The translations under genes were made by a program, and so were the position numbers. A DNA stretch of 64,000 nucleotides, from NCBI RefSeq assembly GCF_015864945.1, contig NZ_JADYWF010000001.1, positions 1,178,378 to 1,242,377 on the forward strand, in the 5' to 3' direction. Within the stretch, counting starts at the first letter, position 1; every line of letters begins with the position of its first letter. Shown here piece by piece: positions 1-8,643 of the stretch. The DNA comes from Salinibacterium sp. NG253 (GTDB taxonomy: Bacteria; Actinomycetota; Actinomycetes; Actinomycetales; Microbacteriaceae). Below the pieces are notes generated by a model that was given only the letters and a program-made list of their open reading frames with translations, was not told the DNA's origin and searched no databases.

Positions 1-2199
1 CGTGCCCGCCTGAGTGGAGGTCACGGTGCGAGTGATCGTCTCGGCTGCCGTCAGCGAACCGATGCCGATGGATGCCAGATTGAGATTGCTGGGATCGATT
101 GCTTCGACCGCGGGGTCGAGCACGTCGTAGCCAGCGCCCTCAATGTAGGACAGCCAGTCGCCGATGCCGTTCAGGTAGAGCAGGCCAGGCTCGAAGAACT
201 TGGTCGGATCGATGTGGCCTGCACCCTGCGTGAAGGGGTCGGTGACGGGGTTTCCGTCGCCATCCACGGTGTCGTAGGCGGTTGTCATGAATGCCGACTT
301 GATCTCGGCGGGAGTCGCGTTGGGGCGTTCGCCGAGGTAGAGCGCGGCGAGACCGGCAACGTGCGGTGACGACATCGAGGTGCCCGAGAGAAGCGCGAAC
401 GTCGGCTCGGCTCCTTCAGCATTGGCGCTAGCGGCGAGGATTCCCACGCCGGGTGCCGAAATGTCGGGCTTGATGATGTCGCTGCCGTCAGCTTCAACGG
501 GACCACGCGAGGAGAAGCCAGCGACCTGAGGTGTCGGCGGCTGGTACGCGGTTTCGTTGCCGGGCGTGAAGGTCGCGGTCGCGCCTTCGGTCGCTGCATA
601 CGCAAGGACAGCATCGCGGTACTGAGCATCCAAGTGGATGGTCGGAATCACGTGGGTGTCGAGGTCGGTCGAGCTCGGCGTCACGTTCACAAGAACCGCA
701 CCGATACCGCCAGCGCGCGCAACCTCGGCCGACTTGTCTACGCGAGCGATAACTCCGCGGTCACAGACCACGATCTTGCCGTCAACGAGAGCCGGGTCGA
801 GAGTGTCAGCGAGGCACAGGTCGGGGTCAACGGCGCCCTCGAGTGTGACATCCGCCGCGTAGACGAGCTCACCCGTCAGCGGTTCTGCAGCAGGGTCGAG
901 GTCGACCGTGATCGATGCACCGGCGAACTCTTGGCCGTCACCGAGAGTGACGGTGGCTTCGTAGTTCGGAATGGTGCTGGCGGCAACCGTGGTGATCCAC
1001 GGTGCAGCGTTGTCGAGAGTTGACGCATCCGGGCCGGAGTTTCCTGCCGAGGCTGCGACGAAAACGCCGGCAGCAGCGGCACCCAGGAAGGCCTGGTCGG
1101 TCGGCGAAACGGTGCTGGAAGCAGCGCCCCCACCGATCGAGTAGTTGATCACGTCAACACCGTCAGCGACGGCCTGGTCGATCGCGGCGAGAAGGTCAGT
1201 GGATGCACAACCGTCGTCCGTCGTATCGACGGGGTCTGGTCCACTCCAGCACACCTTGTAGGCAGCGATCTTGGCTGCGGGGGCCACACCGGAGAAGTAG
1301 CCGAGGGCATTTCCGCCGACGTTGGCGTCGATTTCGTAGTTTCCGGCTGCCGTGCTCGCGGTGTGCGATCCGTGGCCGTCGCCGTCACGTGGCGAGACGT
1401 ACTCGCCGACGCTCGCGTCACCAAGGTTGCTGGCACCGAAGCCATCGACAAAATAACGGGCGCTGATCACCTTGGTGGTGCAGTCGTCGGCAGTGAACTG
1501 CTCGCCTTCGGTGCAGACACCGGTGAAGGTTTGGCCGTCGGCTTTTTCGTAGACGACAGAATCACCGTCCACGTAGGGCGCGGCTCCCGGGGTGCTGCCA
1601 AGAGCGTCACCCGCAAAGGCCGGGTTTTCGGGGGCAAAGCCGGTGTCGAGCACGCCGACCACGATTCCTTCACCCGCGGTTTCAGCACCGCCGATGGATG
1701 CCCAGAGTCCGTCTTCGCCTTCGAGGCCAAGGAACTCTGTTGACCGCTGCGCTGCCGTGATCTTCTTCAGCTCGTCGGGAACGATCGAGGCAACAAGTTT
1801 GTTTGCCGATAGTTCAACCGCTTGAGCCGCGGTCAGATCTGCCGCGAAACCGTTGGTCGCGAGAGTGTACGAATAGTCAATATCAGCACCGACGGATGCC
1901 GCGACATCGTCTTGCTTCTCTTCCAAATATTCGGTGTAGTCCTGCACTACTTGGCGGCGAGTGTCGAGTTGCTCGCCTTCGGGTGGGGTTGTTGCGTCAA
2001 AACCGCGCACACCACCGTCGTAGGTTGCTGCAGCCTGGTCCACCATCGTGACGATGTAACGCCCGGGGGTGAATTCAGTTTGGCCGCCGCCACCAATGGA
2101 TGCTGGTGCAGCTGTGGCGCCGAGTACGGCGCCCGTAACCAGGGAAGTGGCGACAAGAGTTGTCGCCGCCACTACCGATATGACTCTTCGAATGCTCAC
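1..2199 (-). CDS. Secreted S8 (subtilisin-like) serine protease with PA insert, 3' end outside window
   Basis: Secreted endopeptidase of the subtilase family; 733 residues are visible and the C-terminus lies beyond the window edge. The GTG start at 2199 is chosen because AGGA lies 7-8 nt upstream and a signal peptide follows at once (SIRR, then a hydrophobic stretch ending near ATAAPA). Residues about 45-130 resemble an I9 propeptide (GRYIVTMVD). The catalytic triad is visible: Asp185 in VVGVLDTGF, His276 in GHGSHTAST, Ser608 in LSGTSMSSPHVAG, with SAGNSGP near 387 supplying the oxyanion Asn. A protease-associated (PA) domain is inserted between His and Ser at about 435-525, as in lactocepin / cucumisin-type subtilases. 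It is probably secreted for extracellular proteolysis. Substrate and any C-terminal anchor cannot be judged. Confidence 0.93.
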   Translation of the reverse strand, partial: MSIRRVISVVAATTLVATSLVTGAVLGATAAPASIGGGGQTEFTPGRYIVTMVDQAAATYDGGVRGFDATTPPEGEQLDTRRQVVQDYTEYLEEKQDDVAASVGADIDYSYTLATNGFAADLTAAQAVELSANKLVASIVPDELKKITAAQRSTEFLGLEGEDGLWASIGGAETAGEGIVVGVLDTGFAPENPAFAGDALGSTPGAAPYVDGDSVVYEKADGQTFTGVCTEGEQFTADDCTTKVISARYFVDGFGASNLGDASVGEYVSPRDGDGHGSHTASTAAGNYEIDANVGGNALGYFSGVAPAAKIAAYKVCWSGPDPVDTTDDGCASTDLLAAIDQAVADGVDVINYSIGGGAASSTVSPTDQAFLGAAAAGVFVAASAGNSGPDASTLDNAAPWITTVAASTIPNYEATVTLGDGQEFAGASITVDLDPAAEPLTGELVYAADVTLEGAVDPDLCLADTLDPALVDGKIVVCDRGVIARVDKSAEVARAGGIGAVLVNVTPSSTDLDTHVIPTIHLDAQYRDAVLAYAATEGATATFTPGNETAYQPPTPQVAGFSSRGPVEADGSDIIKPDISAPGVGILAASANAEGAEPTFALLSGTSMSSPHVAGLAALYLGERPNATPAEIKSAFMTTAYDTVDGDGNPVTDPFTQGAGHIDPTKFFEPGLLYLNGIGDWLSYIEGAGYDVLDPAVEAIDPSNLNLASIGIGSLTAAETITRTVTSTQAGT

Positions 2200-2292
2200 G
2201 AATGTTCCTATTCTGTGCTGAATCGGACTTGCTGGATTGAATTGCTTTTCAACTAGCGGTCGGGCGCACGCCAAGGTAACTATATGCACGGT

Positions 2293-2311
2293 CTACCCCT
2301 TAACAGGGGGT
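2293..2311. promoter_or_regulatory. Short dyad in the protease / SRPBCC divergent intergenic region
   Basis: ACCCCT and AGGGGGT face each other around TAAC, about 95 nt upstream of the protease start and 160 nt upstream of the SRPBCC gene. It could be a regulator site or chance. No strong promoter hexamers were recognised in this 270-nt gap. Confidence 0.2.
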
Positions 2312-2470
2312 GATCTTAGGGTCATTGTTACCCGAACGTGATATATCGTCCGTTCTTTGAGGAACGCCGAACTCGGCCCAAATTCTCCGGCACTGTTCAT
2401 CCGCGGCGAGCGCGCAGAACGCGCACTTCGTTCGAACGAAAAGCGCTCCACTCACCCCATACTGGGAAGC

Positions 2471-3064
2471 ATGAAGGGTTCACCGATCTACGTCGAGATC
2501 GACATCAGCGCCGATCTCGACACTGTCTGGCACCTCACGCAAGACACCATTTCTCACACACGGTGGGACCTGCGCTTCAGCCGCATCACTCCCGCAGAAG
2601 CACTCGATGGCGACGGTTACCGTTTTCAATACGAGCGTCGGATGCCCTTCCATACGATTGTGGGAACGGGCACCACTCGAGGCGAGTTGGCCCGGCCCGA
2701 CGGCACCCGCACTTCAGCTCTAAGGTTCACCACGAGCGATCCGCTCTCGCCTCTGGGCGACGGGCGCGGTTACTGGCGCTACGTGCCCATCCCTGGCGGT
2801 ACCCGCTTCATCACCGGCTATGACTACGAACCGGCGTGGGGCAGCTTTCTCGACCGCATCCTCATCCGCCCCGTGGTGGGATGGCTCACCGCCTGGAGCT
2901 TCGACAGCCTGCGCTTGTGGGCCGAAAGCGACATCGAACCGCACTCACCGCTGGCCTTCTGGAAATCCGGCCGACCGCGCGCTGGCCGCTGTCGGCGCAC
3001 CCCGCGTCGCGGGCGGGCGATGGATGACGCTCCCGCCACCCTGTCCGCCCTGGAGGCACCGTGA
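2471..3064 (+). CDS. SRPBCC (START-like) domain protein
   Basis: 197-residue cytoplasmic protein of the SRPBCC / polyketide-cyclase-like ligand-binding fold. It begins with the typical first strand (YVEIDISADLDTVWHLTQD) and has a long aromatic C-terminal helix region (LTAWSFDSLRLWAESD). The upstream in-frame extension from 2357 is rejected: the ATG at 2471 has GGGAAG just before it and starts exactly at the fold's first strand. The last ~25 residues are Arg- and Ala-rich and probably disordered. It overlaps the next gene by 4 nt (GTGA), implying translational coupling. No catalytic residues can be assigned; lipid or other hydrophobic ligand binding is only a family-level guess. Confidence 0.8.
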   Translation: MKGSPIYVEIDISADLDTVWHLTQDTISHTRWDLRFSRITPAEALDGDGYRFQYERRMPFHTIVGTGTTRGELARPDGTRTSALRFTTSDPLSPLGDGRGYWRYVPIPGGTRFITGYDYEPAWGSFLDRILIRPVVGWLTAWSFDSLRLWAESDIEPHSPLAFWKSGRPRAGRCRRTPRRGRAMDDAPATLSALEAP

Positions 3065-3735
3065 CCTCGATGTTCGCCACCGTGCTCGGCGACGATTTCG
3101 CTCGCCTGCATCCGATGCTGCAGAAGCGCTTCGGCGTGGGACTCGAGGCGGGCTACGCGGTTGTGGGCACGGGCATGATGTCGAGCATCCGACGCGGCCC
3201 CTGGTGGACGGTGCCGTTCCTGTGGATCGGGTGGTTTCGCAACATCCTGACTCCAGATATCGGCGACAGTGTTCCCTTTCGCATCGAGAACTACCCCTAC
3301 CGCGACCCCTTCGGTCGCGAGACGGTGACGTTTGTGCGTGAATACACTGTGCGCCGCAAGCCCACCCGCTTCGACGCGACAATGGTGCTCAACGCCGCTG
3401 GCGATCGCATCGTCGACTATTTGGGCACACATCAACACTTGGCCGTCGATCTCGATCTTGCGGTCACCACGGATGGTTCATTGCAGTTGAGGTCGGATGC
3501 CCAACGCTTCTATGAGGGCCCTCTCGCGTTCCGCTTTCCCATGCTCTTTAGCGGCCGCGCTCACCTCACCGAATCCTTCGACGATGAGACCAACGAGTTC
3601 GTGATTGCCCTCGAGGTTCGCAACCGCTTCTGGGGGTTCCTCTTCGGTTATTCGGGCCGCTTCACGTGCGAGTTTCCCGAAGCCGTCGATGCACCGCAGC
3701 GGCTCAAGCCCGTGAGGCACGAGCTTCGCGAGTAA
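3061..3735 (+). CDS. DUF4166 domain protein
   Basis: 224 residues, GTG start overlapping the upstream stop (GTGA). The sequence matches the DUF4166 pattern: an N-terminal LHPMLQKRFG block, GTGMMSSIRRGPWWTVPFLW, and a C-terminal beta-rich part ending GFLFGYSGRFTCEF. DUF4166 is found alone or fused to saccharopine-dehydrogenase-like or SRPBCC-type proteins; its function is unknown. Coupling to an SRPBCC gene suggests the two proteins act together, perhaps on the same hydrophobic ligand. No signal peptide; one Trp/Pro-rich hydrophobic patch near residue 50 is too short for a confident membrane span. Confidence 0.8.
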   Translation: MTSMFATVLGDDFARLHPMLQKRFGVGLEAGYAVVGTGMMSSIRRGPWWTVPFLWIGWFRNILTPDIGDSVPFRIENYPYRDPFGRETVTFVREYTVRRKPTRFDATMVLNAAGDRIVDYLGTHQHLAVDLDLAVTTDGSLQLRSDAQRFYEGPLAFRFPMLFSGRAHLTESFDDETNEFVIALEVRNRFWGFLFGYSGRFTCEFPEAVDAPQRLKPVRHELRE

Positions 3736-3823
3736 CACGGCTCTGTGTTCCTTCATACCTAGTCATGTCCATCTGAGCCGCCACTGTGACATTGCGACCA
3801 CAGAAATCTCCCCGTTAAACGAC

Positions 3824-3856
3824 AAGCGCCGCTCGTCACGAAGGCGAGCGGCGCTT
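3824..3856. terminator. Hairpin downstream of sucD and of the DUF4166 gene
   Basis: A 12-bp perfect stem (AAGCGCCGCTCG paired with CGAGCGGCGCTT) around a 9-nt loop lies between two convergent genes, 20 nt after the sucD stop. It probably terminates both strands. The U-tract is weak. Confidence 0.75.
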
Positions 3857-3876
3857 GGAGTAGCGAAAAGCGTTTG

Positions 3877-4764
3877 CTACAGAGTTTCGAGAATTTCGCG
3901 CATGAGCTTGGCTGCTTCAGACGGCGTCTTGCCGACCTTCACACCGGCAGCTTCAAGAGCTTCCTTCTTGGCCTGAGCAGTTCCGGCTGAACCAGAAACG
4001 ATCGCACCGGCGTGACCCATGGTCTTACCCTCGGGTGCCGTGAAGCCAGCAACGTAGCCGACAACCGGCTTCGTGACGTGAGCCTTGATGTAGTCAGCGG
4101 CACGCTCTTCAGCGTCTCCACCAATCTCACCGATCATCACGATTGCCTTGGTCTCGGGGTCAGCTTCGAACGCTTCAAGAGCGTCGATGTGCGTCGTGCC
4201 GATGATGGGGTCGCCACCGATACCGATTGCGGTCGAGAATCCGAGGTCACGGAGTTCGTACATCATCTGGTACGTGAGCGTTCCCGACTTGGAGACGAGA
4301 CCGATCGGGCCCTTGCCGGTGATGTTCGCAGGCGTGATGCCGACGAGTGCTTCACCGGGCGTGATGATGCCGGGGCAGTTCGGACCAATGATGCGGGTCT
4401 TGTTGCCCTTCTCCTGGGCGTAAGCCCAGAACTCAGCCGAGTCACCGACGGGAACACCCTCGGTGATGATGACGAGCAGTGGCATCTCAGCGTCGATAGC
4501 TTCGATAACGGCATCCTTGGTGAAGGCCGGAGGAACAAAAGCGATCGAAACATCCGCCCCCGTCTTCTCCATTGCTTCAGCAACAGTGCCGAACACGGGA
4601 AGCTCAACGTCACCGTGAGTCACGGTGGTGCCAGCCTTGCGTGCGTTGACGCCGCCAACGACCTGGGTGCCCGCAGCGAGCATGAGAGCGGTGTGCTTGG
4701 TGCCCTCACCGCCGGTGATGCCCTGAACGATGACCTTGGAATCCTTGTTGAGGAAAATTGACAT
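3877..4764 (-). CDS. sucD: Succinyl-CoA synthetase (ADP-forming) alpha subunit
   Basis: Converts succinyl-CoA plus ADP and Pi to succinate, ATP and CoA in the TCA cycle, as a complex with SucC. 295 residues, the normal length. N-terminal CoA-binding Rossmann part ([17 protein letters not shown]), the central [12 protein letters not shown] block, and the active-site His in [20 protein letters not shown], which is phosphorylated in the family. It follows sucC after a 10-nt gap in the same operon and is followed by a strong hairpin. Confidence 0.98.
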   Translation of the reverse strand: MSIFLNKDSKVIVQGITGGEGTKHTALMLAAGTQVVGGVNARKAGTTVTHGDVELPVFGTVAEAMEKTGADVSIAFVPPAFTKDAVIEAIDAEMPLLVIITEGVPVGDSAEFWAYAQEKGNKTRIIGPNCPGIITPGEALVGITPANITGKGPIGLVSKSGTLTYQMMYELRDLGFSTAIGIGGDPIIGTTHIDALEAFEADPETKAIVMIGEIGGDAEERAADYIKAHVTKPVVGYVAGFTAPEGKTMGHAGAIVSGSAGTAQAKKEALEAAGVKVGKTPSEAAKLMREILETL

Positions 4765-4774
4765 GCTCGGTTCC

Positions 4775-5953
4775 TTACTTCGCAGCGTTGGCGAGTTCGG
4801 CGGCCTTGTCGGCGCCCTCGTCCATAGAGGCGGCTAGCGTCACGAGGGGGTGGTTCGCTTCAGCAAGAATCGCGCGACCCTCCTCAACCTTGTTGCCGTC
4901 GAGACGGACAACGAGAGGCTTGTTGGCGGCATCGCCGAGCGCGGCGAGCGCACCCACGATTCCGTGAGCAACAGCGTCACACGCGGTGATTCCACCGAAG
5001 ACGTTGACGAAAACGCTCTTGACCTGAGGGTCATTGAGAATAACGTCGAGTCCGGCGGCCATGACCTCAGCGGAGGCTCCGCCACCGATGTCGAGGAAGT
5101 TGGCGGGCTTCACGTTGCCGTGGTTTTCGCCAGCGTAGGCAACAACATCCAGCGTCGACATGACGAGGCCTGCACCGTTACCGATGACACCGACTTCACC
5201 ATCGAGCTTGACGTAGTTGAGGCCGTTGGCCTTAGCCTTCGCCTCGAGGGGGTCAGCAGCGTCAGCATCTTCGAGCTCAGCGTGCGAGGGGTGACGGAAG
5301 TCTGCGTTCTCGTCGATCGAGACCTTGCCGTCGAGGGCAACGATGTCGCCGTCTTCGGTGATCACGAGAGGGTTGACCTCAACGAGAGTGGCGTCTTCGC
5401 CCTTGTAGACGTCGTAGAGCTTGACGAAGACAGGGGCAACCTTTTCGACGAGCTCTGCGGAGAATCCCGCAGCGGTCGCGATTTCGGTGGCCTTGGCGAG
5501 GTCGATACCCGTGAGCGGGTTAACCTCGATCTTGGCGAGAGCCTCGGGGCGCTCAACAGCAAGCACCTCGATTTCCACTCCACCTTCAACGCTGCACAGC
5601 GAGAGGTAGGAGCGGTTTGCTCGGTCGAGCAGCACGGAGAAGTAGAACTCCTGCGCGATGCGAGCACCGGCAGCAATCATTACTCGCTTGACCGTGTGGC
5701 CGTTGATGTCGAGACCAAGGATCTGCTCGGCTGCGGCGAAAGCGTCGTCGGCGTTATGAACAACCTTGACACCACCCGCCTTGCCGCGACCGCCGGTCTT
5801 GACTTGAGCCTTGACAACAACAGTTCCACCGATTTTCTCGGCTGCTGCTTTGGCTTCTTCTGGGGTGTCGGCAATTAGGCCGGCAAGTACTGGTACGCCA
5901 TAAGACTCAAATACGTCTCTGGCTTGGTACTCATATAGATCCACGCTGCTCAT
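4775..5953 (-). CDS. sucC: Succinyl-CoA synthetase (ADP-forming) beta subunit
   Basis: Nucleotide-binding subunit of succinyl-CoA ligase. 392 residues, counted from the ATG at 5953 ([20 protein letters not shown]), where all SucC proteins begin; the longer in-frame extension to 6031 is not conserved-looking and GGATTGGA precedes the ATG at 5953. ATP-grasp domain with [11 protein letters not shown], then the CoA-ligase domain with [11 protein letters not shown] and NIFGGIT-like [12 protein letters not shown]. First gene of the sucCD operon. Confidence 0.97.
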   Translation of the reverse strand: MSSVDLYEYQARDVFESYGVPVLAGLIADTPEEAKAAAEKIGGTVVVKAQVKTGGRGKAGGVKVVHNADDAFAAAEQILGLDINGHTVKRVMIAAGARIAQEFYFSVLLDRANRSYLSLCSVEGGVEIEVLAVERPEALAKIEVNPLTGIDLAKATEIATAAGFSAELVEKVAPVFVKLYDVYKGEDATLVEVNPLVITEDGDIVALDGKVSIDENADFRHPSHAELEDADAADPLEAKAKANGLNYVKLDGEVGVIGNGAGLVMSTLDVVAYAGENHGNVKPANFLDIGGGASAEVMAAGLDVILNDPQVKSVFVNVFGGITACDAVAHGIVGALAALGDAANKPLVVRLDGNKVEEGRAILAEANHPLVTLAASMDEGADKAAELANAAK

Positions 5954-6121
5954 TCCAATCCGCGCGTAATGGTGAGTGGGGAAGGCGGCGAATCGGTGCC
6001 AAATTGGTCGGCTCCATGAGTCGCACGCCAATAGAAAACCTTACCGTGCCTAACGTTGTGGGTTTTCCGATAGCGGGCTGAATGTGGCGAAAGATCAGCA
6101 AATCTTGTGGTTCAGCACTCG

Positions 6122-6127
6122 TAAACT
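6122..6127 (+). promoter_or_regulatory. -10 box (TAAACT) for a leaderless transcript of the MpaB-family gene
   Basis: TAAACT ends 6 nt before the GTG at 6134, so transcription would begin at or next to the start codon. No Shine-Dalgarno is visible. No clear -35 hexamer. Confidence 0.5.
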
Positions 6128-6133
6128 GGCCGT

Positions 6134-6898
6134 GTGCCCACATCCGACCCCCTCAGAATTGCGGATGTCTCCGCCGACGTCGCTCTGTTGGCCGGCGGTG
6201 GGGCGGCCATCCTGTTGCAAATCGCGCACCCTGCTGTGGGGCAGGCGGTAGCTGAGCACAGTGACTTTGCGCGGCGCCCCTTGGATCGCCTCAACGGCAC
6301 CCTCACGTATCTCTACGTCACGGTTTATGGCACGCCGGCTGAGGCTGCCGAGGTCGCGCGGCGAGTGGGCGCGGCTCACCGACCGGTGCGGGCCGACAGC
6401 TATGACGCCCGTGACCCGCAGCTGCAGTTATGGGTCGCCGCCACGCTCTACGACACCGCCATGCGGGTGCGCGAGCTCGTATTCGGGCCGCTGCGCGACG
6501 TGGATGCCGAGACCCTGCTCGCCGACTACGCCGTGATCGCGACCGCGCTGGGCGTTCCGCGCGCGCTGTGGCCGGCCGATCGCGCGGCGTTCGCCGCCTA
6601 CTGGAACGAGAGCGTGGCTTCGTTGCGCGTCACGGACGCGAGCCACCGAGTTGCCCAGCAGCTGCTGCATCCGACCGGCGGACCGTGGTGGCTGCGGGCG
6701 TCAATGCCGCTCGTTCGAGTGCTGACCGCGGGATTGCTGAGCCCTGAGTTGCGCGAGGCCTATGCGCTCCCCCACAACCAGAAACGCTTCGACCGGATCA
6801 TGCGGGTCACGCGCGCGGTGTACCCACACCTTCCCCGCTGGGTGCGCTTCGCGGCGCAGCGCCGGTATCTGGCTGCCTTTCGAAAGCTGCAGCGCTAG
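6134..6898 (+). CDS. Oxygenase MpaB family (DUF2236) protein
   Basis: 254 residues, soluble, alpha-helical. The conserved DUF2236 signature is near the N-terminus (ILLQIAHPAVGQAVAEHSDF) with its His residues, followed by GTLTYLYVTVYGTPAEAAEVARRV and the C-terminal VTRAVYPHLPRWVR. In the family these residues hold a haem-like cofactor or metal; MpaB (mycophenolic acid) and Lcp rubber oxygenases are distant members. No signal peptide. The start is GTG without a ribosome site; a TAAACT -10 box 6 nt upstream suggests a leaderless mRNA. The substrate is unknown. An AraC regulator follows 9 nt downstream on the same strand, though it may have its own promoter. Confidence 0.82.
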   Translation: MPTSDPLRIADVSADVALLAGGGAAILLQIAHPAVGQAVAEHSDFARRPLDRLNGTLTYLYVTVYGTPAEAAEVARRVGAAHRPVRADSYDARDPQLQLWVAATLYDTAMRVRELVFGPLRDVDAETLLADYAVIATALGVPRALWPADRAAFAAYWNESVASLRVTDASHRVAQQLLHPTGGPWWLRASMPLVRVLTAGLLSPELREAYALPHNQKRFDRIMRVTRAVYPHLPRWVRFAAQRRYLAAFRKLQR

Positions 6899-6901
6899 CA
6901 T
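6896..6901 (+). promoter_or_regulatory. -10 box (TAGCAT) overlapping a stop codon, for the AraC gene
   Basis: TAGCAT begins with the stop codon TAG of the MpaB-family gene and ends 6 nt before the GTG of the AraC gene. It would give a leaderless regulator mRNA independent of the upstream gene. Confidence 0.4.
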
Positions 6902-6907
6902 CAGCGT

Positions 6908-7771
6908 GTGACCACTATGGACGACGAACGCGACGAGACCGTGCTGCCGGTCGACTTCGCGAGCGAGCACGGACTGACGCTTCCCGTCGAGGTGCTCGAC
7001 TACGCGGCGCTCGTGGAGCGAATGGGCCCGGCCTATTTTGAACGCGCGCAGCGGCCCTCCTTCGAACTCATGGTTGTCATCCGCAGCGGTACTGGCTCGC
7101 ACACCGTCGACTTTCAGACGGTCGCCCTGCATCCCGGCCGCGTGCTGTTTGTGCGACCCGGGCAAGTGCAGCAGTGGCACGTCGAGAACGATCTCAGCGC
7201 CAGTGTGGTCGTAGCCTCGCCCACCGCCACGAGAACAGCGCCGTGGCTTCCGGGCGACCCAACTCACGCCGATCTCGGCGAGAACTCGCTCACCACCGCG
7301 CTCGATCTCGTTGCCGCCATCGAGCGGGAACAGCAGCGATTCACGGCCGACGAACACTCCGTTACCCTGCTCAGCGCGCTGTTCGCCGCACTCGTCGCTC
7401 TCTATCAGCGAGCGAGTAGCGAGCCCGGCCGCGGCGCTCTCCCCCACGCCTACCTCGCCTTTCGCTCGGTCCTCGAACGCGACCTCACGCGCAGCCGCAA
7501 TGTTCGCGACTACGTCACGGGCCTTGGCTATTCCGAGCGCACCGTCAGCCGCGCCTGCCAAACCGTCACCGGCCTTACGGCCAAAGCGCTGCTGGATGAG
7601 CGGCTCATGCTCGAAGCGAAACGACTGCTGGCGCACACCGACGGCACCGTGGCATCCATCTCGACGGCGCTCGGATTCAGCGAGCCCACCAACTTCACGA
7701 AGTTCTTCGAGCGCGTGGTCGGCACCTCCCCCGCCGAGTTCCGGCGCAGCCTTGTCCACTTTGCACCATAG
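6908..7771 (+). CDS. AraC/XylS-family transcriptional regulator
   Basis: 287 residues. N-terminal cupin-like sensor domain (about 20-130; HPGRVLFVRPGQVQQWHV), a linker, then the C-terminal AraC DNA-binding domain with two helix-turn-helix units at about 185-285 (SERTVSRACQTVTGLTAKALLDERLMLEAKRLL and GFSEPTNFTKFFERVVGTSPAEFRR). It starts with GTG and lacks a Shine-Dalgarno. Position suggests control of the NTF2-fold gene 92 nt downstream, or of the upstream MpaB-family gene. The ligand is unknown. Confidence 0.9.
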   Translation: MTTMDDERDETVLPVDFASEHGLTLPVEVLDYAALVERMGPAYFERAQRPSFELMVVIRSGTGSHTVDFQTVALHPGRVLFVRPGQVQQWHVENDLSASVVVASPTATRTAPWLPGDPTHADLGENSLTTALDLVAAIEREQQRFTADEHSVTLLSALFAALVALYQRASSEPGRGALPHAYLAFRSVLERDLTRSRNVRDYVTGLGYSERTVSRACQTVTGLTAKALLDERLMLEAKRLLAHTDGTVASISTALGFSEPTNFTKFFERVVGTSPAEFRRSLVHFAP

Positions 7772-7863
7772 GCGGTCGCGGTCGCACCTGTGCTCCCTTC
7801 TCGCTGCGCGAGAGGCTTGAAGCACGCAATCGCACCCCCTCACCAGACCTCTAGGAGCATCCC

Positions 7864-8628
7864 ATGGGACAACGACTCGACAACGTCACCGCCATCTACC
7901 TCGAGGGCATCCGCGACGGCAACTACGTCGACGCCGTGAACAAGTACGTCGGCCAGCGGTACACGCAACATTCAACGCCTGTTCGAGATGGCAAAGATGG
8001 CTTCATCGAATTCTTCGAAGACTTCACGACCCGCAACCCCATCCGCGACATCGAGATCGTTCGCGGCTTTGAAGATGGATCCTTCGTATTCGTTCAGGCA
8101 CACCAGTCGCTCAACAATGGTGAATTCACCTATGTGACCGCCGATATTTTCGACACCGACGACGATGCCAAGCTCATCGAGCACTGGGACATGATCGCTG
8201 AAGTCGAGCCCACGAGCGTGAGCGGCCGCACCCCCATCGATGGCCCGACCGAGGTCACCGATCTCGATAAGACCGAGGTCAACAAGCAGCTGGTTAGCGA
8301 ATTCGCCGCGAAGGTTCTTGTTGGCGCAGACCCGTCGCTCGCCTCCACGTTCGTTCACGCCGACCTTGCTCAGCATGACGCTCACATTGCTGACGGCCTC
8401 GACGCCTTAGTGAACTACGCCGCCGTGAATGGACTCGCCTACAAGCAGATTCACAAGGTCATCGGCTCGGGTAACTTTGTCGCGGTGCTCGCCGAAGCCG
8501 AGATCGCGGGCACTGCTACCGCCCTGATCGACCTCTACCGCGTCGAGAATGGCCTCATCGCTGAGCACTGGGTTGTCTCCGAAGTGATCACCGACCCGAG
8601 CACCTGGGTCAACTCCGGCAAGTTCTAA
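7864..8628 (+). CDS. Tandem SnoaL-like / NTF2-fold protein (internal duplication)
   Basis: 254 residues made of two SnoaL-like NTF2-fold units in a row, about 1-115 and 135-250. They align visibly: YTQHSTPVRDGKDGFIEFF with LAQHDAHIADGLDALVNYA, and IEHWDMIAEV with AEHWVVSEVI. The start is set by AGGAG 8 nt before the ATG. The nearest annotation in the family is predicted SnoaL-like aldol-condensation enzyme, but the reaction is not established. No signal peptide. The gene follows an AraC regulator and is convergent with the RNB nuclease gene, 15 nt away. Confidence 0.82.
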   Translation: MGQRLDNVTAIYLEGIRDGNYVDAVNKYVGQRYTQHSTPVRDGKDGFIEFFEDFTTRNPIRDIEIVRGFEDGSFVFVQAHQSLNNGEFTYVTADIFDTDDDAKLIEHWDMIAEVEPTSVSGRTPIDGPTEVTDLDKTEVNKQLVSEFAAKVLVGADPSLASTFVHADLAQHDAHIADGLDALVNYAAVNGLAYKQIHKVIGSGNFVAVLAEAEIAGTATALIDLYRVENGLIAEHWVVSEVITDPSTWVNSGKF

Positions 8629-8643
8629 AGGGACTGACGACAG

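Noticed and set aside
4012-5878. Long plus-strand frames of 249 and 342 codons antisense to sucD and sucC
   Set aside because: They mirror the GC-biased third codon position of well-identified genes and encode no recognisable protein.
7799-7813. Small hairpin TCTCGC-TGC-GCGAGA before the NTF2-fold gene
   Set aside because: Only six pairs and no U-tract; could arise by chance in this GC-rich sequence.
6701-7843. 380-codon minus-strand frame antisense to the AraC gene
   Set aside because: Shadow frame; the AraC protein has clear HTH motifs.
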